The position numbers and the translations under genes were made by a program. Source: Streptomyces acidiscabies (GTDB lineage: Bacteria; Actinomycetota; Actinomycetes; Streptomycetales; Streptomycetaceae). Taken from it: a stretch of 64,000 nt of DNA. The DNA lies in contig NZ_JAGJBY010000002.1 of the NCBI RefSeq assembly GCF_020010905.1, positions 310,001-374,000 of the forward strand, read 5' to 3'. Below are positions 1-8,117 of the stretch, piece after piece; positions within the stretch are counted from its first letter, which is position 1; each line of letters starts with the position of its first letter. Under the pieces are notes generated by a model. It was not told the DNA's origin and made no database searches. It saw only the letters and a list, made by a program, of their open reading frames with translations.

Positions 1-668
1 GAGTTCAGGTAGGTCAGAACCGCGAGAACGCGGCGGTGATCCCCGTCACTGGGCGACAGACCGAGCTTCAGGAAGATGTTGCTGACGTGCTTCTCGACGG
101 CCCCGTCGCTGACCACGAGCTGTCTGGCGACCGCCGAGTTGGTCCGTCCTTCAGCCATTAGGCCTAGTACTTCCCGCTCCCGGGGGGTGAGTCCGGCCAG
201 CACGTCCTGTTTGCGGCTACGGCCGAGCAGTTGGGCGACGACCTCGGGATCCAGCGCCGTACCCCCGCGCGCGACGCGTACGACGGCGTCCACGAACTCG
301 CGGACCTCCGCCACCCGGTCCTTCAGCAGGTACCCCACCCCGCGGCTGGAACCGGCCAGCAGTTCGGTGGCGTAACGCTCCTCCACGTACTGTGACAGCA
401 CCAGCACCCCGAGCCCCGGATGGGCCTTGCGGAGCTGTACGGCGGCCCGCACCCCTTCATCCGTGTGCGTCGGCGGCATGCGTACGTCCGCCACGACCAC
501 GTCCGGCAGCGCCCCTTCGGCGGCCAGTTCCGTGATCGTCTTGACGAGCGCCTCCCCGTCCCCGACCCCGGCGACCACATCGTGCCCCCGGTCGGTGAGC
601 AGTCTGGTCAGCCCCTCCCGCAACAAAACCGAGTCCTCCGCGATGACGACTCGCACTCTGTCCTCCAC
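1..668 (-). CDS. LuxR/NarL-family response regulator (3' end outside window)
   Basis: Cytoplasmic two-component response regulator expected to bind DNA when phosphorylated. The minus-strand frame reads V-E-D-R-V-R-V-V-I-A-E-D-S from a GTG at 668 (a second GTG at 656 also fits). The acidic pocket (ED), the phospho-Asp segment (VVADVRMPP) and the beginning of alpha-5 are visible, followed by a C-terminal LuxR helix-turn-helix (LTPREREVLGLMAEGRTNSAVA...VEKHVSNIFLKLGL). The frame is still open at base 1 (ending RVLAVLTYLN-S), so only a few C-terminal codons are likely missing. Two sensor kinases lie upstream on the same strand and are the obvious partners. A 20-bp hairpin at 819-862 separates it from the nearer kinase, so it probably has its own promoter in 669-818. 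Confidence 0.9.
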   Translation of the reverse strand, partial: MEDRVRVVIAEDSVLLREGLTRLLTDRGHDVVAGVGDGEALVKTITELAAEGALPDVVVADVRMPPTHTDEGVRAAVQLRKAHPGLGVLVLSQYVEERYATELLAGSSRGVGYLLKDRVAEVREFVDAVVRVARGGTALDPEVVAQLLGRSRKQDVLAGLTPREREVLGLMAEGRTNSAVARQLVVSDGAVEKHVSNIFLKLGLSPSDGDHRRVLAVLTYLN

Positions 669-818
669 GACTTCGGCTCCCCCGGTAGCTGTACGGCTGC
701 GTGCGCACCCAGCATCCCAGGCCCGGAGCCGAACGGATCGTCTCTTAGGACGATCGGATCGCCGGGGAGGCGTTTCGATCCCTTCTTCAGGACGACGTTT
801 CGGTCCCCCAGAGACAGC

Positions 819-862
819 GTTCCGGTCAGGAACGGTCACACCTGACCGTTCCTGACCGGAAC
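819..862. terminator. Perfect 20-bp inverted repeat with 4-nt loop
   Basis: Arms 819-838 and 843-862 are exact reverse complements, with loop cacc at 839-842. It lies just downstream of the stop of the sensor kinase that ends at 883 and upstream of the response regulator start. Being symmetrical, it could stop transcription from either side. There is no T-tract, as is usual for actinomycete terminators. Confidence 0.75.
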
Positions 863-882
863 AACACCCCCATGGACGACGA

Positions 883-2229
883 TCAGATCCGCTCCGACCG
901 CCACGGCAGCTCCGCCGTCACCCGCGTCGGCCCCCCGGCCGGCGAGTCCACCACCAGGATCCCGTCCACCGCGTCCAGCCGTCCCGCGAGCCCGGCGAGA
1001 CCGGACCCCGCGGAGGTGTCGGCGCCGCCCACCCCGTTGTCGACGACCTGGAGCATCAGCCGATTCTCCACCCGCCACACGTCCACCGACGCCATCGTCG
1101 CGCGCGCGTGCTTGCTGATGTTCTGGAGCAGCTCGGAGACGGTGAAGTAGGCGATCCCCTCGATGGCCGGCGCGGGCCGCTCGACGAGGTCCACGTCCAC
1201 CTGTACCGGAACCGTGCAGCGGGAGGCGATGGAGGAGAGCGCCGCGTCCAGGCCCCGGTCCGTGAGCACCGCCGGGTGGATGCCGCGCGCCAGGTCACGC
1301 AGCTCCTGCAATGCCGTCTTCACCTCGCCGTGCGCCTCCGCGACCATCCGCGCGGCTTCCTGCGGGTCCTCGCGGAGCTTCTCCTTCGCCAGGCCCAGAT
1401 CCATCGCCAGGCTCACCAGGCGGGCCTGGGCGCCGTCGTGCAGGTCCCGCTCGATGCGGCGCAGGTCGGCCGCCGCCGTGTCCACCACGACACCCCGGTC
1501 CGACTCCAGCTCCACCACGCGCGAGGCCAGCCGCGAGGGGCCCAGCAGGCCGTGCACCATCAGCCGGTCCACCGTCGTCAGCGCCCGCACGATCCACGGC
1601 GTGACCATCGTGAACACCAGGCCGATCAGCGCGGTGACCGTGATCTCGAAGGGGTTGTCCAGGTAGATCCGGTGCCCGTCGTCGCCGTACAGCTGGAGGC
1701 CGTCCTGGCCGCCGTACATCGGGAACAGCCAGAACCACAGCGGGTACGTCAGCATCATCCAGCCGATCGACCACACCGTCACCGAGACGGTGAACGTGAA
1801 GACCGCCCACGGCAGTTGCAGCAGCGAGTACAGCGCGTGCCGCCACGACGCGCCGTCCCGCAGGACCGCGCCCACCCACCCCATCAGGCTCCGCTTACGG
1901 GGCCGCAGCGGCGCCGGGTCACCGATCTCCATGCCGAGCAGACCGCGCGCGCGGGCCCGCTCCAGCGCCCCGAAACCCCGGCCGCCCGCCAGCGCGACGG
2001 CCAGCAGGGGCACCCCGAGGAACGACACCATCAGGCCGACGCCCACCGACAGCATCGTCACCGTGTAACTGAAGAACACGATGCTGATCGGCAGGCTCAG
2101 CAGGACGTACCCGAACTCCCGCCAGCTGCGCCCCTCGAACGGCGCCCGCAGCGCCGCCGGCAGCCGATGGCGCCGCTCGGGCTCCCCGTACTCCCCGTAG
2201 CTCCCGTACCCCACGCCCTGCATGGCCAT
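883..2229 (-). CDS. Sensor histidine kinase, NarL/DesK type (HisKA_3)
   Basis: Membrane sensor kinase expected to autophosphorylate on His and pass phosphate to the LuxR-type regulator downstream. About 448 aa from the ATG at 2229; an in-frame ATG at 2304 would give 473 aa. The N-terminal half has paired hydrophobic helices (a sensor-domain fold common in Streptomyces kinases). The dimerisation/H-box follows (RRIERDLHDGAQARLVSLAMDLGLAKEKL), then a HATPase_c domain with an N-box (SELLQNISKHARA) and G-boxes (VVDNGVGGA, GSGLAGLAGRLDAV). It is strikingly similar to the next kinase gene (2468-3631) across the H-box and ATPase. The 163-bp gap to that gene contains short inverted and direct repeats (tacgagctac and ccggagtac-type) but no clear gene. 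The ligand is unknown. Confidence 0.93.
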   Translation of the reverse strand: MAMQGVGYGSYGEYGEPERRHRLPAALRAPFEGRSWREFGYVLLSLPISIVFFSYTVTMLSVGVGLMVSFLGVPLLAVALAGGRGFGALERARARGLLGMEIGDPAPLRPRKRSLMGWVGAVLRDGASWRHALYSLLQLPWAVFTFTVSVTVWSIGWMMLTYPLWFWLFPMYGGQDGLQLYGDDGHRIYLDNPFEITVTALIGLVFTMVTPWIVRALTTVDRLMVHGLLGPSRLASRVVELESDRGVVVDTAAADLRRIERDLHDGAQARLVSLAMDLGLAKEKLREDPQEAARMVAEAHGEVKTALQELRDLARGIHPAVLTDRGLDAALSSIASRCTVPVQVDVDLVERPAPAIEGIAYFTVSELLQNISKHARATMASVDVWRVENRLMLQVVDNGVGGADTSAGSGLAGLAGRLDAVDGILVVDSPAGGPTRVTAELPWRSERI

Positions 2230-2467
2230 GGCTCCGTCCCGTTCCGCTCGTCGTGCACCGTCTGCCGTACGACCAGCTTCGCGGGAGGGGGTCGCTGGAG
2301 CCATGGAGTCCGTCGGCGTCTCGGGTGGGGGGTTATCCCTACCCAGGCTTTGGAGAGAGCCCGCGTCATACCCGTAGCCCCCACAGTCGTACGACCGTGA
2401 GGGCTACGAGCGACCTCATACCTACGAGCTACCTCCGCAGTACCCCCGGAGTACTAGCTCCGCAGAG

Positions 2468-3631
2468 CTACCCCCGATCCCGCCACGGCAGCTCCGCCGT
2501 CACCGTCGTACCGCCCCCCGGCGGCGAGTCCACGACGAACAGACCGTCGACGGCGTCCAGCCGGTCCGCCAGCCCCCGCATCCCCGTCCCCTTGTCGAGG
2601 CTCGCGCCCCCCTGCCCGTCGTCGCTGACCTGGATCAGCAGCCGCTCGTCGGACCGCCACACGTCCACCGAAGCGGACCGCGCGCCACTGTGCTTGCTGA
2701 TGTTCTGGAGCAGCTCGGAGACCGTGAAGTAGGCGATCCCCTCGATGGCCGGCGCGGGCCTGGTCGGCAGGTCGGCGGTGACCTTCACCGGGACCGTGCA
2801 GCGGGAGGCGACGGAGGAGAGCGCCGCGTCGAGCCCCCGGTCCGTGAGGACCGCCGGGTGGATGCCCCGCGCCAGGTCACGCAACTCCTGCAAGGCGAGC
2901 TTCACTTCACCGTGCGCCTCCGCGACCATCTCCGCCGCCGTGTCCGGGTCTTCGAGCAGCTTCTCCTTGGCCAGCCCGAGCCCCATCGCGAGGTTGACGA
3001 GCCGCGCCTGCGCCCCGTCGTGCAGATCCCGCTCGATGCGTCGCAGGTCCGCCGCGGCCGTGTCCACCACGACGCCCCGGTCCGACTCCAACTCCGCGAT
3101 CCGGCGCTCCAGTTCGTCCGACGGCGACAGCAGCGCCCGCACCATCGCCCGGTCCACGTTCGCGAACGCCCGTGCCAGATAAGGGAGTAGGGGCCACGCC
3201 ACGAACAGCGAGGTGATGGCGACCGTGAACGTGAAGATGCCCCACGGCAGCCTGATCACGTCGTACAGCACCGTCCGCCAGCCGACCGGGTCCTTCAGCG
3301 CCGTCCACAGCACCGGCAGGAACCCGCGCCCCCGGCGCCACGGCACCTTCGACGGCTCCTCCACCCGCACCCCGAGCAGCACCCGCGCCCGCGTCCGCTC
3401 GAACCGGCCCATCACCCGCGCGCCCATCAGCCCGAACGCCAGTAACGGCAGCCCGACGACGGTCACCGTCAGCCCCGAGCCGACGGCCAGCATCGTCACG
3501 GCGTACGTGAAACCGGTCAGCGCGACCGGCAGGTTGAGCACGAGATGGGTGATCTCCTTCCACGTCACCGCGTCGAGAGCGGGACGCGGGGGAGGGAGGG
3601 GCTCGTCGGGAGCCAGGGGTTTCGCGGTCAT
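2468..3631 (-). CDS. Sensor histidine kinase, NarL/DesK type (paralogue of the neighbouring kinase)
   Basis: 387-aa membrane sensor kinase. Hydrophobic segments fill roughly residues 25-165. The HisKA_3 H-box follows (RRIERDLHDGAQARLVNLAMGLGLAKEKL), then a HATPase_c domain (SELLQNISKHSGAR, VSDDGQGGA, GTGMRGLADRLDAV, DSPPGGGTTV). The start is an ATG at 3631, encoding MTAKPLAPDE. It is transcribed in the same direction as the second kinase and the response regulator, so this looks like a three-gene signalling unit with a duplicated kinase. Its upstream region is shared divergently with the nuo cluster starting at 3844. Confidence 0.93.
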   Translation of the reverse strand: MTAKPLAPDEPLPPPRPALDAVTWKEITHLVLNLPVALTGFTYAVTMLAVGSGLTVTVVGLPLLAFGLMGARVMGRFERTRARVLLGVRVEEPSKVPWRRGRGFLPVLWTALKDPVGWRTVLYDVIRLPWGIFTFTVAITSLFVAWPLLPYLARAFANVDRAMVRALLSPSDELERRIAELESDRGVVVDTAAADLRRIERDLHDGAQARLVNLAMGLGLAKEKLLEDPDTAAEMVAEAHGEVKLALQELRDLARGIHPAVLTDRGLDAALSSVASRCTVPVKVTADLPTRPAPAIEGIAYFTVSELLQNISKHSGARSASVDVWRSDERLLIQVSDDGQGGASLDKGTGMRGLADRLDAVDGLFVVDSPPGGGTTVTAELPWRDRG

Positions 3632-3733
3632 ACAAGTCAGCCTGCCGTGTGCCGGGCGGCGACGCCATGACGTTCCCTACCGGCGGGCCCGGGGGAAAAC
3701 CCCACCTACCTCGGAAGTGGCGTGACGACCCGC

Positions 3734-3761
3734 TTACCGTCCCTTTAGCAGGGCCTAGACT
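3734..3761 (+). promoter_or_regulatory. Candidate vegetative promoter of the nuo cluster
   Basis: TTACCG (3734-3739), a 16-base spacer and TAGACT (3756-3761) lie about 82 bases before the GTG of nuoA. The -10 is a good match to actinomycete HrdB-type promoters; the -35 is weaker. Confidence 0.4.
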
Positions 3762-3843
3762 CCCGTGAGTACGTGCCGCGGTACGGACAGCGGACAACAG
3801 GCAGCTCAGACAGCACTGACAGCTCGGCAGCGAAGGGACGGAC

Positions 3844-4251
3844 GTGCGGGAATCGACCGGCGCCCCGGGGACCGCGCTCGCGGCGGACTACTTCCAGTCG
3901 TACTCGGCCGTCGGACTGCTCGCCGTCGTCGGCGTGCTGTTCGTGGCCGTGGCGTTCGGCGCGAGCCGCCTGCTGCGGCCCGTCGTCCCGACGCCGGAGA
4001 AACTCATGACGTACGAGTGCGGCGTCGACCCGGTCGGCGAGGGCTGGGCTCATACCCAGGTCCGGTACTACGTCTACGCCTTCCTGTACGTCATCTTCGC
4101 CGTCGACTCCATCTTCCTCTTCCCGTGGGCGACGGTCTTCGCCGCCGAGGGCTACGGCGCGACCACACTCGCCGAGATGTTCATCTTCCTGGGGTTCCTG
4201 ACCGTGGGCCTGCTCTACGCATACAAGAAGGGCGTCCTGGAATGGACGTGA
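3844..4251 (+). CDS. nuoA: NADH-quinone oxidoreductase subunit A
   Basis: Small membrane subunit of the complex I proton-pumping arm. 135 aa from a GTG start, with three transmembrane helices (about 20-42, 72-95 and 103-128). The conserved loop (LMTYECGVDPVG, about 55-65) carries the invariant Cys and acidic residues typical of NuoA. It is the first gene of a ten-gene cluster whose members overlap or nearly touch. Its stop overlaps the nuoB start: the nuoB ATG is at 4242, ten bases upstream of the end of nuoA. Streptomycetes usually carry a complete nuoA-N set elsewhere, so this is probably the second copy (inference). Confidence 0.95.
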   Translation: MRESTGAPGTALAADYFQSYSAVGLLAVVGVLFVAVAFGASRLLRPVVPTPEKLMTYECGVDPVGEGWAHTQVRYYVYAFLYVIFAVDSIFLFPWATVFAAEGYGATTLAEMFIFLGFLTVGLLYAYKKGVLEWT

Positions 4252-4916
4252 CACCGGGGTCGGCCGGAGGGACTACGGGTATGACGGGTACTACGGGTAC
4301 GACAGGTACGACGCCGGCGAGCGAGGCCGCTGCCGTAGCCCCGTCACCCGTGTACCTCCCCGAGCCCAAACGCCTCGGCGCGCTCGCCCGGCTCGCCCCC
4401 GAGCCCATGAAGGTCGTCCTCAACTGGGGCCGCCGCTACTCCCTGTGGGTCTTCAACTTCGGCCTCGCCTGCTGCGCGATCGAGTTCATCGCCGCGTCCA
4501 TGGCCCGCCACGACTTCATCCGCCTCGGCGTGATCCCGTTCGCGCCGGGACCCCGCCAGGCCGACCTGATGGTCGTCTCCGGCACGGTCACCGACAAGAT
4601 GGCGCCGGCCGTGAAGCGGCTGTACGAGCAGATGCCCGAGCCGAAGTACGTCATCTCCTTCGGCGCCTGCTCCAACTGTGGCGGCCCGTACTGGGACTCG
4701 TACTCGGTGACCAAGGGCGTCGACCAGATCATCCCCGTCGACGTGTACGTCCCCGGCTGCCCGCCCCGCCCCGAGGCGCTGCTCCAGGGCATCCTGAAGC
4801 TCCAGGAGAAGATTGCCCGCGAGTCCCTGGCCGACCGCTACGGCACCCGCCCCTCCCCGGCCGCCCTCCAGAGCGGCCTGCTCCCGGCCCCCGAGCCGAA
4901 GGGCACCCCGCGATGA
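4242..4916 (+). CDS. nuoB: NADH-quinone oxidoreductase subunit B, N2 cluster protein
   Basis: Peripheral-arm subunit that holds the terminal [4Fe-4S] cluster N2 next to the quinone site. 224 aa. Cys77 and Cys78 (GLACCAIEF), Cys143 (GACSNCGGPYW) and Cys173 (VPGCPPRPEAL) match the four N2 ligands of the family, so the cluster site looks intact. The start is the ATG at 4242, inside the end of nuoA. Unusual for the family, residues 10-25 are a low-complexity Thr/Gly run encoded by short tandem repeats of about 12 bp. The last bases overlap the nuoC start (ATGA at 4913-4916). Confidence 0.95.
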   Translation: MDVTPGSAGGTTGMTGTTGTTGTTPASEAAAVAPSPVYLPEPKRLGALARLAPEPMKVVLNWGRRYSLWVFNFGLACCAIEFIAASMARHDFIRLGVIPFAPGPRQADLMVVSGTVTDKMAPAVKRLYEQMPEPKYVISFGACSNCGGPYWDSYSVTKGVDQIIPVDVYVPGCPPRPEALLQGILKLQEKIARESLADRYGTRPSPAALQSGLLPAPEPKGTPR

Positions 4917-6574
4917 CCACCGGCTGGCTCCCGGCCCCCGTCCAGGACCTCTTCGGCCCCGACGCCGTCGCGGACGAGTCGTACGACGTCCTCACGGTCG
5001 ACGTCCCCCCGGCCGCCTGGCTCACCGCGCTGCGTACCGCCCGTACGGCCCTGACCTGCACGTACTTCGACTGGCTCAGCGCCGTCGACGAACCCGGCAC
5101 GGGCTTCCGCGTAGCCGCACACGTAGTCGCGCTCTCCCCCCTCCGCCGCCTCCTCCTGCGTACGACGGTCCCGCACGCGTCCCCGGCCCTCCCCACAGCC
5201 GTCGACATCTACGCGGGCGCCGCCTGGCACGAACGCGAGACCCACGAAATGTTCGGCGTGGTCTTCACGGACCACCCCTCCCTCACGCACCTCCTCCTCC
5301 CGGACACCTTCGAAGGCCACCCCCTGCGCAAGGACTTCGTCCTGGTGGCCAGAGCCGCCAAACCCTGGCCCGGCGCCAAGGACCCAGGCGAGTCGGACCA
5401 CGCATCCCCCAAACGTCGCCAGCCCCTCCCCCCAGGAGTCCCGGACCCCAACGAATGGGGCCCCCAGAAGGGCCAACTCCCCACCCCACCCTCCCGCCGC
5501 CCCCGCCCCACGCCGGGGACTCCCACGCCGGGGGCCCCCACACCGGTGGGTTCCGCAACAGCGGGCGCCACACCCGAGGGCCCTGCAACAGCGGTCGCCA
5601 CACCTGCGGCCCCACCTGCGGGTGCCACAACCACCCCGCCCACACCCCGTCCCGACCGCCCGGCCCGCCGCACCCGCTCGGCATCACAGGGCTCGGCCAG
5701 CCAAACGAACCCCACCGAAACTCCCACCCCGGAAGCCACAACATCTCCGGGTGCCCGCCGCACCCGTTCGGCTTCCGAGGGTTCGGTGAGTCAAGCGGGC
5801 CCGGCTGGAGTCCCCACCTCGGAGGGCACGACGGCTCCGGGTGCCCGCCGTACCCGCTCGGTCTCCGAGGGTTCGGTGAGTCAAGCGGGCCCGGCCGGAA
5901 GCCCCACTCTGGAGGGCGCAACGCCTCCGGGTGCCCGCCGCAACCGCTCGGCCTCCGACGGTTCCGCGAGCCAAACAGGCACCACCGGCACTCCGCCCCC
6001 GGAGACAACGACCCCCGACGGCCGCCCCGCCCGCCGCAACCGCTCGGCGTCGCAGGGTTCGGCCAGCCAGTCGCTGGGTACGGCGGGAGTTTCGGAAACC
6101 GACAGCGGTACGACGGCCCCCACAGCGGACGCCCCGACCCCAGCCGCTCCTGACACGACACCCGATACACCCCCGGCAACCACCACCCCCCGAAGCGCCG
6201 ACGCCCCCTGGCACCACGCCCGCCCGGCCTTCGACGCCCCACCCCCTGGCGAACCGGCCCCCAACACCCGGGCCCCAGAGCCCACTCCCGAAGCCGAGCG
6301 ACCGGGCACCTCTGGCACTCCGGCCCCAGGGCCGACTCCCGCAGCTGAACAACCGGGCATCCCAGCTCCGGAGCCCACCCCCGAAGCTGGACGACCGGGC
6401 ACCCCCGGCACTCCGACCCCAGTGCCGACCCCCGCAGCTGAACAACCCGGCACCCCGACTCCAGAGCCCACCCCCGAAGCCGGACGACCGGAAACCCCCG
6501 GCACCACCCCGAAACCCCCGGCCCCCGAACCCCCCGCCGAAGACGACGACACCCCCTCGGGAGGCCCGCAGTGA
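4913..6574 (+). CDS. nuoC: NADH-quinone oxidoreductase subunit C with long repetitive Pro/Thr/Ser-rich tail
   Basis: Peripheral-arm (30-kDa type) subunit. Residues 1 to about 150 are a recognisable NuoC domain, with ERETHEMFG (107-115) and EGHPLRKDF (134-142). The protein then continues to 553 aa, while NuoC proteins are normally about 200-250 aa. The tail (about 190-553) has two repeat blocks: five copies of an Arg/Ser motif (RR[TN]RSxSxGSxSQ) at a 30-aa period, encoded at about 5667-6070, then about three copies of a PEPTPEA...GTP unit of about 31 aa encoded at 6279-6510. It looks disordered and extracomplex. The frame is open throughout and rejoins nuoH with a GTGA overlap, so it is genuinely coding. 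No nuoD follows. Confidence 0.9.
   Translation: MTTGWLPAPVQDLFGPDAVADESYDVLTVDVPPAAWLTALRTARTALTCTYFDWLSAVDEPGTGFRVAAHVVALSPLRRLLLRTTVPHASPALPTAVDIYAGAAWHERETHEMFGVVFTDHPSLTHLLLPDTFEGHPLRKDFVLVARAAKPWPGAKDPGESDHASPKRRQPLPPGVPDPNEWGPQKGQLPTPPSRRPRPTPGTPTPGAPTPVGSATAGATPEGPATAVATPAAPPAGATTTPPTPRPDRPARRTRSASQGSASQTNPTETPTPEATTSPGARRTRSASEGSVSQAGPAGVPTSEGTTAPGARRTRSVSEGSVSQAGPAGSPTLEGATPPGARRNRSASDGSASQTGTTGTPPPETTTPDGRPARRNRSASQGSASQSLGTAGVSETDSGTTAPTADAPTPAAPDTTPDTPPATTTPRSADAPWHHARPAFDAPPPGEPAPNTRAPEPTPEAERPGTSGTPAPGPTPAAEQPGIPAPEPTPEAGRPGTPGTPTPVPTPAAEQPGTPTPEPTPEAGRPETPGTTPKPPAPEPPAEDDDTPSGGPQ
5667..6510 (+). repeat. In-frame coding tandem repeats in nuoC (about 90-bp and about 93-bp periods)
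   Basis: Copies of the Arg/Ser-rich unit begin near 5667, 5757, 5847, 5937 and 6030. Copies of the PEPTPEA unit begin near 6279, 6370 and 6464. All copies keep frame with nuoC. The two middle Arg/Ser copies are almost identical at DNA level, which suggests recent expansion or conversion. Confidence 0.85.
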
Positions 6575-7539
6575 ACGACGCGCTCGACGTCACTCTGCGT
6601 CTGCTGATCGTCTTCGTCGTCTTCCTCACCTTCCCCCTCCTCGTGGGTCAGACGGAACACAAGGTCATGGCCCACATGCAGGGCCGCCTCGGCCCCATGT
6701 ACGCGGGCGGCTTCCACGGCTGGGCCCAACTCGTCGCCGACGGAGTCAAGTTCGCGCAGAAGGAGGACATCGTCCCGGCGGGCGCGGACCGCCGCGTCTT
6801 CCAGCTCGCCCCGGCCGTGGCCCTGCTGCCGTACCTCCTCGTCCTGCTCGCGATCCCGATCGGCCCCGGCGAGGGCGCGGTCGGCCAGGTCCTGGACGCC
6901 GGGATCTTCTTCGTCCTGGCCGTGATGGGCGTCGGCGTCCTCGGCTCCCTCATGGCCGGCTGGGCCAGCGCCAACAAGTTCTCCCTCCTCGGCGGCCTGC
7001 GCACCGCCGCCCAGCTCCTCGCCTACGAACTCCCGATGCTCCTCACCGCCGCCTCCGTCGCGATGGCGGCCGGCACGGTCTCCCTGCCCGGCATCCTCGA
7101 CGCCTTCGAGTGGTGGTGGCTGCCCTGGCAACTCGTCGGCGCGATCGTCTTCTTCATCGCCGGCCTCGCCGAACTCCAGCGCCCGCCCTTCGACATGCCC
7201 GTCGCCGACTCGGAGATCATCTTCGGCGCCTACACCGAGTACACCGGCCTGCGCTTCGCCCTCTTCCTGCTCGCCGAGTACGCCGGCATCGTCGTCCTGT
7301 GCGGCCTCACCACCGTCCTCTTCCTGGGCGGCTGGCACGGCCCCTGGGGCGCCGACGGCCTCGGCTGGGTGTGGACCCTCCTGAAAACCGCCCTCCTCGC
7401 CTTCGTCGTGATCTGGCTCCGCGTCACCTATCCCCGCCTGCGCGAGGACCAGCTCCAGAAGCTCTCCTGGACCCTCCTCGTCCCCCTCTCCCTCGCCCAG
7501 ATCGCCGTCACCGGCGTCGTCAAGGTGGTGATCTCCTAG
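6571..7539 (+). CDS. nuoH: NADH-quinone oxidoreductase subunit H
   Basis: Membrane subunit forming the quinone chamber at the junction of the two complex I arms. 322 aa with about eight transmembrane helices. It shows the family signatures EHKVMAHMQGRLGPMYAGGFHGWAQLVADGVKFAQKED, near the N terminus, and FFIAGLAELQRPPFDMPVADSEI...Y-T-E-Y-T-G. The GTG start overlaps the nuoC stop and the stop overlaps the nuoI start, so translation is probably coupled. It is of normal length and motif content. Confidence 0.95.
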   Translation: MNDALDVTLRLLIVFVVFLTFPLLVGQTEHKVMAHMQGRLGPMYAGGFHGWAQLVADGVKFAQKEDIVPAGADRRVFQLAPAVALLPYLLVLLAIPIGPGEGAVGQVLDAGIFFVLAVMGVGVLGSLMAGWASANKFSLLGGLRTAAQLLAYELPMLLTAASVAMAAGTVSLPGILDAFEWWWLPWQLVGAIVFFIAGLAELQRPPFDMPVADSEIIFGAYTEYTGLRFALFLLAEYAGIVVLCGLTTVLFLGGWHGPWGADGLGWVWTLLKTALLAFVVIWLRVTYPRLREDQLQKLSWTLLVPLSLAQIAVTGVVKVVIS

Positions 7540-8117
7540 TGCCTCCGATCCCCGGCTCCGGCCTGGCCAAGGGTCTGGCCGTCACCCTCCGCACGATGAC
7601 CCGCCGGTCCGTCACCGAGCAGTACCCCGACGTCCAGCCCGACCTCCCGCCCCGCACCCGAGGCGTCATCGGCCTGTTCGAGGAGAACTGCACGGTCTGC
7701 ATGCTCTGCGCCCGCGAGTGCCCCGACTGGTGCATCTACATCGACTCCCACAAGGAGACGATCCCCGCCGCCGCGCCCGGTGGCCGCGAGCGCAGCCGCA
7801 ACGTCCTCGACCGTTTCGCCATCGACTTCTCCCTCTGCATGTACTGCGGTATCTGCATCGAGGTCTGCCCCTTCGACGCCCTCTTCTGGTCCCCCGAGTT
7901 CGAGTACGCCGAGACCGACATCCGCGACCTCACCCACGAGCGGGACAAACTCCGCGAGTGGATGTGGACGGTCCCGCCCCCACCCCCGCTGGACCCCGGC
8001 GCGGAGGAACCGAAGGAACTGGCAGCGGCCCGCAAGACGGCGGAGAAACTGACCGCCACCCAACAGCCCACGCCCACCGGCCCCGCCCCCACCGACCCCC
8101 CGGGAGGCCGGCGGTGA
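7539..8117 (+). CDS. nuoI: NADH-quinone oxidoreductase subunit I, two [4Fe-4S] clusters
   Basis: Peripheral-arm ferredoxin-like subunit carrying clusters N6a and N6b. 192 aa from the GTG at 7539, whose first base is the last base of the nuoH stop. Two complete 8Fe ferredoxin motifs are present: Cys51-54-57-61 (CTVCMLCARECP) and Cys100-103-106-110 (CMYCGICIEVCP). The C-terminal 40 residues are Pro/Thr-rich and poorly conserved. With NuoB this gives an N6-to-N2 electron wire even though the NADH-oxidising module genes are missing here. Confidence 0.95.
   Translation: MPPIPGSGLAKGLAVTLRTMTRRSVTEQYPDVQPDLPPRTRGVIGLFEENCTVCMLCARECPDWCIYIDSHKETIPAAAPGGRERSRNVLDRFAIDFSLCMYCGICIEVCPFDALFWSPEFEYAETDIRDLTHERDKLREWMWTVPPPPPLDPGAEEPKELAAARKTAEKLTATQQPTPTGPAPTDPPGGRR

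Noticed and set aside
1108..2400. 430-codon frame opposite the first sensor kinase
   Set aside because: Gln/Arg/His-rich shadow with no domain; the opposite strand encodes a complete kinase.
5480..6574. A separate gene, or a nuoD remnant, hidden in the nuoC tail
   Set aside because: No 49-kDa-subunit motif is visible in any frame; the tail is in frame, uninterrupted and repetitive.
5283..6629. 448-codon frame antisense to the nuoC tail
   Set aside because: The sense frame is continuous with the conserved NuoC domain and couples to nuoH. The antisense translation is a Trp/Gly/Arg-rich repeat artefact.
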